Source: Tumidithrix helvetica
GTDB lineage: Bacteria; Cyanobacteriota; Cyanobacteriia; Pseudanabaenales; Pseudanabaenaceae
Assembly: GCF_965232925.1 (NCBI RefSeq)
Contig: NZ_CBDDRA010000020.1
Span: forward strand, 49,374 to 113,373
Reading direction: 5' to 3'
Length of the DNA: 64,000 nucleotides
Under the pieces are notes generated by a model. That model saw only the letters and a program-made list of their open reading frames with translations. It had not been told where the DNA came from and did no database searches. Of this stretch, positions 25,020 through 34,252 are shown piece after piece. The translations under genes were made by a program, and so were the position numbers. Within the stretch, counting starts at the first letter, position 1, and the number at the start of each line of letters is the position of its first letter.

Positions 25020-27482
25020 ATGACTTTACCTAATCAGCGATGGCAGATTTTCTCACCTCAGCCACATTTAGCCGAGTTCATTGCCACTTCAACGGGCTTA
25101 TCAACCATGCTGGCACAGGTACTGATCAATCGGGGCATGGATACGGTCGAATTAGCCCAGCGTTTTTTAGAGCCAGACAGCGAGCTTTTACCCGATCCCA
25201 AAGACGAATTTCAAGACTTAATTCCCAGCCTCGATCGCATTGAGAAAGCCATTCGCAGCCAAGAAAGCATCGCTATTTGCGGCGATTATGATGTCGATGG
25301 TATGGCCAGCACGGCTTTGTTAATTCGGACATTCAGGGCATTGGGGGCACAGGCTGACTACGCCATTCCGAGCCGTATGACCGAGGGCTACGGGATTAAC
25401 GATCGCATTGTCAGAGAGCTTAATGGCAAAGGGGTGACTTTACTGATTACGGTCGATAACGGCATCGCTGCCTACGACGCGATCGCTTTGGCAGAAAGTC
25501 TGGGCACATCGGTAATCGTCACCGATCACCACGATATTCCGATTGAATTACCCCCCGCCACAGCAATTTTAAATCCGAAATATAAAGTCAATCCCAGTTC
25601 GCCCTATGCCACGATCGCTGGGGTAGGGGTTGCCTATGTCTTGGCATTGGAATTGGCCGATCGCTTTGGCAAGCGAGCCGAACTCGCCGATCCGCTTTTA
25701 GAACTTTTTACCCTAGGCACGATCGCCGATCTTGCCTCGCTGACAGGAATTAATCGCCGTCTCGTCCAAAAAGGGTTGCGCCTCTTGGCACAGTCAAAGT
25801 TGCTAGGTGTTACGGCTTTAATTAATGAGTCTGGCATTGTCAAAGAGAAACAAACGGGGTTAAAACCCGAAGCGATCGGGTTTGGGCTAGGCCCGCGTAT
25901 CAATGCGGTGGGGCGGATTGGCGATCCTAGAACCGTGATCGATCTGTTGACCGCCGAAGAAATGGGGCAAGCGATCGTCTTGGCGCAAGAATGCGAAGCC
26001 ACCAATCGGGAACGACAGGTTAAATGTGCCGAGATCGAACAGGAAGCGATCGCTTACATCAGTGCCAAAATTCAAAGCAAAGAACTCGATTTAAAACAGG
26101 AACGGGTTTTAGTTGTCGTCGATCGCGAAGTCAAAAAATTCTTAGCAGATCGAGCCAAGCCTAAGGGAACCAAAAAGAATACCAAAACGGAACCTCTTTC
26201 CGCTGAAGCAGGTTGGCATCATGGGGTAATTGGTATTGTTGCCTCGCGTTTGGTGGAAAGGTATGGCGCACCTGTTTTTATCGGTAGTGTGGAAGACGAG
26301 ACGTTGGAAATTGGCGAAGATTCGGAATTGAACCAAGAGGAGAACCACAGCAAAACTCGATTCTCTGTACGCGGCATTCCCGAATTTCACGTATTCAAAT
26401 CTTTGGAATTCATCAAATCCATTCGCGATAAGGGGGGTGGACATAAAGCTGCGGGCGGTTTCTCGATTTCCACTGCTAATCTAGATCTGTTGCGTCAAGC
26501 GTTAAGAGAGTTTGCCGATCGCGAAGCGGTCACTGCCGAACATATTCAACCCCTAATCGAAGTGGATGTGCTTGCCGATCTTGGTCATATTTCCATGACC
26601 CTATTGCAAGAAATCGATCGCCTTCAACCCTGCGGCATTGGCAACTCCGATCCCGTATTCTACAGTCGTGATGTGCGAGTGCTGGCTCAGCAACGTCGCG
26701 GCAAAGAGAAGACCAAACATCTTGCCCTCGAACTCGACAAAGGGAATGGGGAGAAAATTAAAGCGATCGCTTGGCGTTGGGGAGAATATTGCCCAATCCC
26801 CGATCTCGTCGATCTGGCTTACAAACTACGCGCAAATCAGTGGCAAGATACGACTTCTGTGGAATTGGAAGTTATTGGGATTCGAGCTGCCAGTCAGGAT
26901 GCCAGTCAAGATAATGACTATGCCGTGAATTCCACGCCAATGGAATTCGCTCGCAAGGATTGGCAGCCGATTCTAGACTATAAGTCTGCACCAAATTTGG
27001 AAGTAGTTCCTAAGTGGCAAACCCTGGCGGAGGCAAGCAAGCCCCTCGCTCGACCGATCTTGCTCTACGGCTACGATCGCCCTGCGAATTTATTTAAAGG
27101 GGATGTCGATTGCGATCGCCCGCGTCGTCGGTATACTTCTCTCGTGCTGTGGAGTTTGCCGCCTTCGGTGACACATTTACGTTGGCTGATTGCACTTGCC
27201 CAACCCGAATTTATTTGTGTCGGACAGCAAATCCCCAAAATCCCTACTGATGAAGAATTGCTATCTCAAGTGGAATTGTTAGTGGGCAGCGATCGCCTCA
27301 ACTTATTAGATCTGGCGCAGCAGTGGTGGGTGGCTCCCTGCACCATTGTGGCAGCCCTACGACAACTGGGCTATTCTTGCCCCAATTTCCCATCTACCTA
27401 TGCTCTGGATGATGAATTGCAACGTTTGCAGAAATGGTACAATTGTTCCCTTGAGAAGCTGTCAAATATTTGTAAGAGTTGA
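25020..27482 (+). CDS. recJ: single-stranded-DNA-specific exonuclease RecJ
   Basis: 820 residues, longer than E. coli RecJ. DHH motif I GDYDVDGMAS near residue 85, DHH motif VTDHHDIP near residue 165, NAVGRIGDP, then the DHHA1 region with GWHHGVIGIVASRL and DKGGGHKAAGGFSI. The ssDNA-binding OB-like region follows (LQPCGIGNSDPVFYS). The last about 150 residues (RPILLYGYDRPANLF to SLEKLSNICKS) are a C-terminal extension as in other cyanobacterial RecJ. 5'-3' exonuclease in recombination, mismatch and base-excision repair. Divergent from sasA. Confidence 0.95.
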   Translation: MTLPNQRWQIFSPQPHLAEFIATSTGLSTMLAQVLINRGMDTVELAQRFLEPDSELLPDPKDEFQDLIPSLDRIEKAIRSQESIAICGDYDVDGMASTALLIRTFRALGAQADYAIPSRMTEGYGINDRIVRELNGKGVTLLITVDNGIAAYDAIALAESLGTSVIVTDHHDIPIELPPATAILNPKYKVNPSSPYATIAGVGVAYVLALELADRFGKRAELADPLLELFTLGTIADLASLTGINRRLVQKGLRLLAQSKLLGVTALINESGIVKEKQTGLKPEAIGFGLGPRINAVGRIGDPRTVIDLLTAEEMGQAIVLAQECEATNRERQVKCAEIEQEAIAYISAKIQSKELDLKQERVLVVVDREVKKFLADRAKPKGTKKNTKTEPLSAEAGWHHGVIGIVASRLVERYGAPVFIGSVEDETLEIGEDSELNQEENHSKTRFSVRGIPEFHVFKSLEFIKSIRDKGGGHKAAGGFSISTANLDLLRQALREFADREAVTAEHIQPLIEVDVLADLGHISMTLLQEIDRLQPCGIGNSDPVFYSRDVRVLAQQRRGKEKTKHLALELDKGNGEKIKAIAWRWGEYCPIPDLVDLAYKLRANQWQDTTSVELEVIGIRAASQDASQDNDYAVNSTPMEFARKDWQPILDYKSAPNLEVVPKWQTLAEASKPLARPILLYGYDRPANLFKGDVDCDRPRRRYTSLVLWSLPPSVTHLRWLIALAQPEFICVGQQIPKIPTDEELLSQVELLVGSDRLNLLDLAQQWWVAPCTIVAALRQLGYSCPNFPSTYALDDELQRLQKWYNCSLEKLSNICKS

Positions 27483-27540
27483 TTGTAAGAGCTGATTTGA
27501 GAGCATTTCAGTTTCACCATGAACTTCTTTGAGAGGTGGA

Positions 27541-27568
27541 ACTCAGCACTCAGAACTTAGCACTCAAT
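27541..27568. repeat. four heptamer tandem repeats (STRR type)
   Basis: ACTCAGC, ACTCAGA, ACTTAGC and ACTCAAT follow each other in register, a short tandemly repeated heptamer typical of cyanobacterial intergenic DNA, just after recJ. Confidence 0.65.
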
Positions 27569-27613
27569 TGATTACCAATTCAGTTGTCAATTCAGATGAA
27601 ATGATTGCAAGAA

Positions 27614-27787
27614 TCAATAGTCACTGTCAGCAACGCAGATCCCCTGACATTTAATACCGTTATTGGCAGTGCGACGGCAATGGGGACATAGGATTGGCTC
27701 GTCTATAAGTTCGTTCTTAAGTTCGCGAGAGGACTCATGATGATTGTGGCGTTGAAACGTCATAGCGTTAAGGGCGGAAGGCTGCAT
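27614..27787 (-). CDS. small zinc-ribbon protein conserved in cyanobacteria
   Basis: 57 residues from the ATG at 27787 (an ATG at 27763 gives 49). The C-terminal part ELIDEPILCPHCRRTANNGI and KCQGICVADSDY has two Cys pairs (CPHC and CQGIC) that can bind one zinc or iron. Similar short Cys proteins ending in CVADxDY recur in cyanobacteria, which supports it as a real gene. Function unknown. It lies just downstream of the membrane protein gene on the same strand, 54 bases apart, possibly in one operon. Confidence 0.65.
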   Translation of the reverse strand: MQPSALNAMTFQRHNHHESSRELKNELIDEPILCPHCRRTANNGIKCQGICVADSDY

Positions 27788-27841
27788 AATAAATTTTGAG
27801 GATTTGAATAACAGCCTAACAAACCTAACAGGATGCAAGTA

Positions 27842-28447
27842 CTACTTTTGGGTAGAAACTGGCTCAATGGGTATAATTTTATCAACCCGAAAGCCAGCCA
27901 ATGTAAAATCTTGAGGGATTTTTTCGGTTGGATAGGGTTCGATCTTCGCAAATTGTTGCTCGTCGATCGACAACACCCCTAAAACGCTAATCGGTACTTG
28001 CAAAAATAGGTTCGCTGCCGCAAATGCAATAGAGGCAATCAATAGCCCGACAAAACGAGATTGCGTAAGTACAGAAGATGCGATCGCCGTTAAAGGGGGC
28101 AATTGATATAGAGCACACAAGATTCCCACCATCGCCATCGCTGTTGCAGCACTGAGGATTCGCTGTCTCGGTGTTTTAAATAAACTCAAGATCTGTCGCT
28201 GTTGGAAGGTGATTTTATCAGGCTTCATCGCTAAAACGAGAAGGCTGAAAATTTCAAAAGGACGAGACCACTGCATCAAAAAAATAGGAATCACTCCTAC
28301 CCCTACCATCAGCAAAATTTCTAGCCACAGGATTGGTAGGCGATCGCTTACCGATAAACCAAACCAAACGATGCCTAAAAAGACAGGAAAAGTAACAATT
28401 CCAGCTAAGTGAATCCACAAAAACGGTTCTGATTTAAAAGAAGACAT
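27842..28447 (-). CDS. low-complexity tail membrane protein
   Basis: 201 residues with five or so hydrophobic helices: WIHLAGIVTFPVFLGIVWFG, ILWLEILLMVGVGVIPIFLM, and three later ones. The SEPFLWIHLAGI start and RPFEIFSLL are hallmarks of a cyanobacteria-specific membrane protein family usually annotated by this name. The usual repetitive tail is short here. Location is probably the cytoplasmic or thylakoid membrane. Function unknown. Confidence 0.75.
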   Translation of the reverse strand: MSSFKSEPFLWIHLAGIVTFPVFLGIVWFGLSVSDRLPILWLEILLMVGVGVIPIFLMQWSRPFEIFSLLVLAMKPDKITFQQRQILSLFKTPRQRILSAATAMAMVGILCALYQLPPLTAIASSVLTQSRFVGLLIASIAFAAANLFLQVPISVLGVLSIDEQQFAKIEPYPTEKIPQDFTLAGFRVDKIIPIEPVSTQK

Positions 28448-28776
28448 ATATGAAAGATTGATAAATTAAGGGCTAAGAGTTAACACTACTTAGCTGTAAG
28501 CATCGCGGTTCAATTACATCTTAACTCTTTAGTTAGATAGATCTAAAACTATATGATGTATAAATTAACATCGCTACGCGAACATCGATGGGCTGACTTT
28601 GCATCTCGGTATAACGGTGTAGCCTAATCAAAAAACGCTTACGACAAGAAATTGGCAAAAGCCTATGCTAGAAATGCGTAACCAAGCCTTGTTAAGCTTT
28701 CATCACTGCGCGCAGACAATCAACACTAATAGTAGGCATCTGTCTCAGCGTTTTACCAAAAGAGAGATATCCTTAA
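28448..28776. other. intergenic region before tRNA-Thr
   Basis: About 330 bases between the divergently facing membrane protein gene and the tRNA. AT-rich; no gene, repeat or clear terminator recognised. Confidence 0.4.
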
Positions 28777-28847
28777 GCTGGTGATGGGAATTGAACCTAC
28801 GACCGGCTGATTACAAATCAGCTGCTCTACCACTGAGCTACACCAGC
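28776..28847 (-). tRNA. trnT-UGU: tRNA-Thr (UGU)
   Basis: 72 nt on the minus strand. Acceptor GCTGGTG pairs with CACCAGC, D-arm AGCTCAGTGGTAGAGC, anticodon stem GCTGA/TCAGC with loop TTTGTAA (anticodon TGT), T-arm with GGTTCAATTCC. No CCA is encoded. All arms fold normally. Confidence 0.95.
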
Positions 28848-28907
28848 GCAAAACCTAGATGATAATTCTAGCAGAGGGCATATCAATTATCAAACAGAAT
28901 ATTTGCC

Positions 28908-29303
28908 ATGGAAATTGACTATATTGCTTTATTTGTCTCAGATGTCAATCTTTCTGTAACTTTCTATCGTGAGGTTTTGGGGTTTCAATTTGACAAGCCG
29001 ATCGCGCAGGATGGGACTGAAGGGCTTAGCGGCAGCTTAAAAATTGGCATTTACGATCGGATCTGGCTAGCTAAATTATTTGGCGAAAACCAGGACTCTG
29101 CACTGAATAGCCATTCCTTTTTACTATCCATGACCGCAGACCATTTAGAGACGACCTATCAGCACCTACTTCAATCCCAAATTCAAGATCTAGTGCCAAA
29201 CGTCAACCCACCCAAGATGATGCCTTGGGGACAGAAAATCATTTTTCTCACCGACCCAGATGGGAATTTACTGGAAATCGTGGAGAAACGACCCAGTTCT
29301 TGA
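28908..29303 (+). CDS. VOC-family (glyoxalase/bleomycin-resistance) protein
   Basis: 131 residues: MEIDYIALFVSDVNLSVTFY, REVLGFQFDKP, and the C-terminal IIFLTDPDGNLLEIVEK with the metal-binding Glu near the end. This is the beta-alpha-beta-beta-beta vicinal oxygen chelate fold, in two halves. The usual first metal-binding residue is replaced by the ALFVSD arrangement. Possible roles are dioxygenase, lyase or ligand binding; none can be assigned. Stands alone beside tRNA-Thr. Confidence 0.8.
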   Translation: MEIDYIALFVSDVNLSVTFYREVLGFQFDKPIAQDGTEGLSGSLKIGIYDRIWLAKLFGENQDSALNSHSFLLSMTADHLETTYQHLLQSQIQDLVPNVNPPKMMPWGQKIIFLTDPDGNLLEIVEKRPSS

Positions 29304-29337
29304 CTTCGGCTCCGCTCAGTCACCGATGATTTGACAG

Positions 29338-29850
29338 CTAATGCAAGCCTTTTAATTGGCGCACGAGGTGAATAATTTCAGGCAAGATGAGCTGCTCGAT
29401 CGCTAATTTCACTGCATTGCTAGAGCCGGGCAACGAGAACACCAACTTGCCTTGATAAATCCCTGCCTCAGAACGAGAAGCGATCGCCCTAGAACCAACC
29501 TCTTGCCAGCTCAGGTAGCGAAACATTTCACCAAACCCGGGCAGGGTCTTTTCTAATAAGCCAGCGATCGCATCGTAGGTCGTATCCCTAGGCGCAATTC
29601 CTGTCCCCCCATTCAAGATCACGGCATCAATTTCAGGGATTTGTGCCAACTCCAGCATATGTTGGCGAATTTGGTCTGGCTCATCCTTGACCAAGATATA
29701 GCTGCCGATTAAATGCCCTGCATTCAATAGCGATTGCTTAATAAAGTTCCCACTCTTATCTGTTTCGGGCGTGCGGGTGTCGCTGACAGTGATGACTGCA
29801 CAGTTAACCTGATAGGTGGGCGGATCTGGACAAGGATTCGAGGGTTTCAT
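29338..29850 (-). CDS. moaB: molybdenum cofactor biosynthesis protein MoaB/Mog-type
   Basis: 170 residues: CAVITVSDTRTPETDKSG at the start, VILNGGTGIAPRDTTYDAI (the GGTG molybdopterin-binding motif and catalytic Asp), and VFSLPGSSNAVKLAIEQLI. This is the MoCF-binding fold that adenylates molybdopterin. The start overlaps the psb28 stop by four bases, so translation is coupled although the functions are unrelated. Confidence 0.93.
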   Translation of the reverse strand: MKPSNPCPDPPTYQVNCAVITVSDTRTPETDKSGNFIKQSLLNAGHLIGSYILVKDEPDQIRQHMLELAQIPEIDAVILNGGTGIAPRDTTYDAIAGLLEKTLPGFGEMFRYLSWQEVGSRAIASRSEAGIYQGKLVFSLPGSSNAVKLAIEQLILPEIIHLVRQLKGLH

Positions 29851-30188
29851 TTTTTGTTAAATCCCATATCATTGGCTTCGGCATAGCGATCCATAAATCG
29901 CATAAATCGCTCCCACTCACTTTCGCCTTCCATTTTGTAGACGGCTTCAATGCCTGCGGGTTTGCCATTGATAAACTTGGCATTGACGTTGCGGGTAACC
30001 AACTCACCTTCTTCGTCGATCATAAACAAGCCTGTAATATCGGTTAAGCCACTGTTTGCAGAACTCGTACAGTTCGGCTCGTTAATAATGAATGTTGCCG
30101 TACTAGTACTGCCATCCTTAGAGCGGGTCAGCCTTACATCAGAAACTTCCTCATCTATACCACGCGCTAATTGAATTTTGGCTGTCAT
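29847..30188 (-). CDS. psb28: photosystem II assembly protein Psb28
   Basis: 113 residues: IQLARGIDEEVSDVRLTRSK, FIINEPNCTSSANSGLTDIT, GLFMIDEEGEL, VNAKFINGKPAGIEAVYKME, and WERFMRFMDRYAEANDMGF. This is the conserved Psb28 fold that attaches to CP47-containing PSII intermediates on the cytoplasmic side during biogenesis and repair. Full length. It heads a two-gene operon with moaB. Confidence 0.97.
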   Translation of the reverse strand: MTAKIQLARGIDEEVSDVRLTRSKDGSTSTATFIINEPNCTSSANSGLTDITGLFMIDEEGELVTRNVNAKFINGKPAGIEAVYKMEGESEWERFMRFMDRYAEANDMGFNKK

Positions 30189-30254
30189 GTTAAACCTTTT
30201 TATTAAATTTATTTAACTTTAAGTATAGTGGGATACGTATTCATGTAACTGAGC

Positions 30255-31472
30255 CTATTGGCAGAATTTCTCGACGCAACGGGTAAAAATCTCTACGCCT
30301 GTGCTCAGTGCGGTTTCATCAAAGTTAAACCGAGGGTGGTGGTGTGGATAGGCTAAATCTTTTTCAGGGTTTGCCGAGCCTAAAAAGAAGTAGCACCCAG
30401 GCACAGCTTGCAAAAAGAACGACATATCTTCGCCGCCCATGGTCTGGCATTCGGGCACAATTCCCGCAGGCGTTTCTACAACGGACTCTGCGACCGATCG
30501 CACTAACTCCGCGATCGCATGGTCGTTAATTACAGGTGGATAGAGTTTTTGATAGTCAAACTCGTAGCTAGCGCCATGACTTTGGCAGACCCCTGCAATA
30601 ATTTGTTCGATCCGTTTGGGAATCAAATCGGCTAAAGCTGGATTGAAATACCTTACTGTGCCGCTGAGACGAGCCGTATCGGCAATGATGTTGGTAGCAC
30701 TACCCGCATGGAGTTCGCCAATGGTCACAACCGCAGCATCTAAGGGATTTACATTCCGCGCTACAATCGTTTGCATGGCATTCACAATCTGAGCTGCGAC
30801 TAAAATCGAGTCAATGGTTTGGTGCGGCATCGCCCCGTGTCCGCCTCTACCCAAAACATGTAGGTGAAAAAATTCTACGGCTGCCATCAAAGCACCTGCA
30901 CGCACGCCCACTGTCCCGAGGGGAAGGTTATTCCAAAGGTGCAGTCCGATCGCAGCATCAACCTTAGGATTCTCTAGAATACCCGCTTCGATCATCGGTT
31001 TCGCGCCACCAGGCCCCTCCTCAGCAGGCTGAAAGATGATTTTGACCGTGCCTGCAAAGCTGTGACGATGTTGCCAAAGATGATGGGCTGTCCCAAGGGC
31101 GATCGCCGTATGTCCGTCATGACCGCAGGCATGCATCATGCCATCGATTTGCGATCGGTAGGAAACAATATTTTCTTCCTGGATTGGCAAAGCATCCATA
31201 TCGGCTCGAATTGCCAGTACCTTTCCTTTGCCTTTTCCCCCTCCTGCGATCGTGGCAACAATGCCTGTTTGCGCAATGCCTGTCTGATGGGGAATTCCCC
31301 ATGTGGTGAGCTTATTGGCAACAAACTCTGCCGTGCGCTTTTCTTTAAAGCCCAACTCGGGCCATCGATGCAACTCGCGTCGCCACTGCACTAAGCTGGA
31401 CTGCAACGCTAAAATTTCGGGTCGAATGCGAAATTCAGTAGAGGGGGGGAAATAGGGAAGAGAAGAGACCAT
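30255..31472 (-). CDS. M20-family amidohydrolase
   Basis: 405 residues. Metal-binding and catalytic motifs: RADMDALPIQE, MHACGHDGHTAIALG, QPAEEGPGGAKPMI, GLHLWNNLPLG, and the late MGGEDMSFFLQ. The dimerisation insert (GHGAMPHQTIDSILVAAQIV) is present. The HACGHDGH/EEGPGGA pattern is that of aminoacylase/hippuricase or IAA-amino acid hydrolase (M20D). It removes acyl groups from N-acyl amino acids using metal; the natural substrate is unknown. Cytoplasmic, single gene. Confidence 0.9.
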   Translation of the reverse strand: MVSSLPYFPPSTEFRIRPEILALQSSLVQWRRELHRWPELGFKEKRTAEFVANKLTTWGIPHQTGIAQTGIVATIAGGGKGKGKVLAIRADMDALPIQEENIVSYRSQIDGMMHACGHDGHTAIALGTAHHLWQHRHSFAGTVKIIFQPAEEGPGGAKPMIEAGILENPKVDAAIGLHLWNNLPLGTVGVRAGALMAAVEFFHLHVLGRGGHGAMPHQTIDSILVAAQIVNAMQTIVARNVNPLDAAVVTIGELHAGSATNIIADTARLSGTVRYFNPALADLIPKRIEQIIAGVCQSHGASYEFDYQKLYPPVINDHAIAELVRSVAESVVETPAGIVPECQTMGGEDMSFFLQAVPGCYFFLGSANPEKDLAYPHHHPRFNFDETALSTGVEIFTRCVEKFCQ

Positions 31473-31684
31473 GTTACAAATGAGTTCAGCGTTTTGTGCG
31501 AGCGATCGGGTAATTGTTTACTTGAGGGATTGTGAGATTTTGTTTTCTTATTCTAAGCAATTTCAGTAATGGTATTAAAATACACAGTTCCTATAAATAT
31601 TTCTGTAACAAATATGCTTGTCTAAAGATTTAGGCTCTAGTGCCATGATGGATACTTAAATTCAGTTCTTAGTTCTTAAAATTT

Positions 31685-32035
31685 ATGCCGTTAATTAAAG
31701 TTCAAACCTCAACTTCTGCACCAGCAAAGCCTGACTTAGATGCCCTGCTTAAAAAACTATCTGCGGCTTTAGCAAATCACTTAGGTAAGCCTGAATCTTA
31801 TGTCATGACAGCCTTTGAACCAAATGTAGCGATGACCTTTGGCGGAACGCTAGACCCAACCTGTTATGTGGAGATCAAAAGCGTGGGCAGTATCACCGCA
31901 CAGCAAACTAAGGCGATGAGTAAAGATTTTTGCCAACAGTTAGCTAAATCGCTGAGTGTCTCCGAAAACCGCATTTATATTGAATTTGCCGATGCCAAAG
32001 GCTATCTCTGGGGATGGAATGGTTCGACGTTCTAA
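31685..32035 (+). CDS. MIF/tautomerase-superfamily protein
   Basis: 116 residues: MPLIKVQTS, where Pro2 becomes the catalytic N-terminal residue after Met removal. GKPESYVMTAFEPNVAMTFGGT and VSENRIYIEFADAKGYLWGWNGSTF match the macrophage-migration-inhibitory-factor branch with the terminal WGWNGSTF. A phenylpyruvate tautomerase activity is likely. Convergent with the DUF218 gene, only 14 bases apart. Confidence 0.92.
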   Translation: MPLIKVQTSTSAPAKPDLDALLKKLSAALANHLGKPESYVMTAFEPNVAMTFGGTLDPTCYVEIKSVGSITAQQTKAMSKDFCQQLAKSLSVSENRIYIEFADAKGYLWGWNGSTF

Positions 32036-32049
32036 AGCAAAAAGGATAT

Positions 32050-32874
32050 TTAAGCCCAGCCCAAAATCGTATAAGTCCAAAGACCAACAATTTCTCTAAG
32101 AGCATTGTTGGTCTTTCGCAATGCCTCTGCATTGGGTAGAAAATCGAGGATCGCTGTCCAGCCTTTGTCGTTGGTGTTATTGACAATCCAAAAGTCGGTC
32201 GGAGCTGCGATCGCTTCGATCCCTAATCGTTTAAAAATCGCTAGCGATCGCGGCATATGCAGCGCTGAGGTTACAAGTAGAATCCTATCGATCTTGCGCG
32301 TTTGCAAAATTTGCTTGACATTGACGGCATTCTCTCTCGTATTCAATGAGGTCGAATCTTGGAGGATTGCTGAGGCTGGAACCCCTAAGAGTTGAGCGAT
32401 TTCGGACATATCCTGAGATTCTGGGTTGCCACCTTCGCCATACCACTCTGCTCTGCCACCACTGACGATCAGCCAAGGGGCTTTGCCTTGTTTCCAAAGT
32501 CTAGAGCCATGAACGATCCGATCGCCTGCTTCATTCACCTCATACCAAGGGCGTGGTGCGATCAGAGGCTTTGTGCCACCCCCCAGAACCACGATCGCAT
32601 CGGCTTTGGGCAATTCGACCGATGGTAGGTTTTGCCACTCTAGCGATCGCATCAAGGTATTCGCAAAAGCTTCGTTACTGCTGACTAACAACACCACTAA
32701 AGCCATACCCACACAAATCATCGGAATTCGACTGGGTTTGCGATTGACAAAGCCAAGCGCTCTTTTGAGCTTTCTGCGATCGCGCCACATACTAATCAGA
32801 GCAATAGTCAGCAAAATTGAGACAAATCCCAAAGGTGCCAGAAATAGAGGCAAAATCTTGGACAAAACAAGCAT
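32050..32874 (-). CDS. YdcF/ElyC-like DUF218 membrane protein
   Basis: 274 residues with two N-terminal transmembrane helices (ILPLFLAPLGFVSILLTIALI and RIPMICVGMALVVLLVSS). The DUF218 core follows: DAIVVLGGGTKPL, IVSGGRAEWYG, STSLNTRENAVNVKQILQ, ILLVTSALHMPRSLAIFKRLGI. In E. coli SanA and ElyC of this fold affect envelope integrity. Probably periplasm-facing. It is divergent from another DUF218-like gene 86 bases away. Confidence 0.85.
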   Translation of the reverse strand: MLVLSKILPLFLAPLGFVSILLTIALISMWRDRRKLKRALGFVNRKPSRIPMICVGMALVVLLVSSNEAFANTLMRSLEWQNLPSVELPKADAIVVLGGGTKPLIAPRPWYEVNEAGDRIVHGSRLWKQGKAPWLIVSGGRAEWYGEGGNPESQDMSEIAQLLGVPASAILQDSTSLNTRENAVNVKQILQTRKIDRILLVTSALHMPRSLAIFKRLGIEAIAAPTDFWIVNNTNDKGWTAILDFLPNAEALRKTNNALREIVGLWTYTILGWA

Positions 32875-32959
32875 GACTTTAGAGATAACCTTTACAGATC
32901 GGACTTGATTAACTAGGATATTCCCCTATTGCGGGCTAGTAAAAATTTCATGAGGGATC

Positions 32960-34252
32960 ATGTTTGATCTTCTGACAAACATTCTGGTTTGGATTGTTGC
33001 CATTCCAATCTTGATCAATCTATTTAACATCATTCCCAAAGAGTGGTTTCGCTACATTGGGCTATTTATTTTTGGTGTAGTTCTCATTATTGGCTTTGTC
33101 AATCTCAGATTTGTCGATCAGCCCGTTCCTAAACTCGTTATCGATCTGTTTACGTTTCCCTTCACCGTTACGGGAATTATTTTACTCCTGCTGTTTTTTA
33201 ATTTACTCAGACTAAAAAATCCCAAGTCTTATGTCAGAAGTGGAAAAGAAGTTGATAACAAAAATGCCCTCGTCAAGCTTGAAAAAGTTAGTCTAGAGAT
33301 TTTGATTGCTTTCATTATTTTTGCGATCGCCAGTAATAATGCCTTTTCTACTTTATTCATCAGCTATTTAGAGCAGCAAGGCGATAATGCGATGGAGCAA
33401 TCGCAGCGACGGCAAGTTGTCAACCTCACAGAACAAGATCTCGCGGATATTAAACGGAATGTATTTGAAGTGATTGTCGTACTTGCCGATAACACGCCCT
33501 ACGAACCCAGTTTACTAGAGGCTGCAAGGGTTTGGCAGAATGCTATTCGCAAACCAATTATTCTGGTCAGTGGGGGCAAAGAGACTGGTCTTCCCGCTGG
33601 TTATCCCTGCGCCATCGCGCCTGAAAATCCACCTTTTCGCACCCGTGAAATGGTCAGAGATGAAATTGCCACGCGTACAGGAGTTGCAAATATTGGGCTT
33701 AGGTATGATGCGCGTTATGACCCATATTTCAGCGATCGCAAAGTGCCCACAGAGCCTTTAAATAAAGTAACGATGACCGATGCCGATGATATGTGTGCCT
33801 TTCTGACTAGGCTTCCAAATGCGATACCTCGATCTTCCATCATCATTGAAGCCAGTGGTCTAACCATCCGCAGTAGTGGCGAGGAAATCAAAAAGCTAGA
33901 AGAGAAAAAAATTATTGGTGTCGATCCTAAAACTCACGCCAAGATTTTGCTACTGGCAACTCCCCTAGAGGGTAGCCGTACTTTTTTATCCTTTCGGAAT
34001 CAAGGCTTAAATGTTACCTTACGAACGATTTATCCCACTGAGACGGCTAGAAGAAATGCGGATGATAGACCTTGGCCGCTCAAACCTAGCATACGCATTA
34101 AACCTGAATTTTTTCTCTTTAGTGCTGAGTCTTACCTACGTTCCGAGAGGGCTTGGAATGAATTTAAACAACTCGTCGTATACACGCTCAGATTTTGGAT
34201 GCAACCACCTGTTACCGATCAACCTCCCTATCTACCCACGCCAGGTAAGTGA
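32960..34252 (+). CDS. large divergent DUF218-like membrane protein
   Basis: 430 residues. Four N-terminal helices (LVWIVAIPILINLFNIIP, YIGLFIFGVVLIIGFVNL, FTFPFTVTGIILLLLFF, ILIAFIIFAIASNNAFSTLF), then a soluble domain with VFEVIVVLADNT, LVSGGKETGLPAGYP, RSSIIIEASGLTIRSSGEEI and KILLLATPLEGSRTFLSF, which repeats the DUF218 motif order of the neighbour in a more distant form. The pattern suggests a paralogous pair arranged back to back. Envelope-related role inferred only from the family. ATG start, GAGGGATC upstream. Confidence 0.7.
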   Translation: MFDLLTNILVWIVAIPILINLFNIIPKEWFRYIGLFIFGVVLIIGFVNLRFVDQPVPKLVIDLFTFPFTVTGIILLLLFFNLLRLKNPKSYVRSGKEVDNKNALVKLEKVSLEILIAFIIFAIASNNAFSTLFISYLEQQGDNAMEQSQRRQVVNLTEQDLADIKRNVFEVIVVLADNTPYEPSLLEAARVWQNAIRKPIILVSGGKETGLPAGYPCAIAPENPPFRTREMVRDEIATRTGVANIGLRYDARYDPYFSDRKVPTEPLNKVTMTDADDMCAFLTRLPNAIPRSSIIIEASGLTIRSSGEEIKKLEEKKIIGVDPKTHAKILLLATPLEGSRTFLSFRNQGLNVTLRTIYPTETARRNADDRPWPLKPSIRIKPEFFLFSAESYLRSERAWNEFKQLVVYTLRFWMQPPVTDQPPYLPTPGK

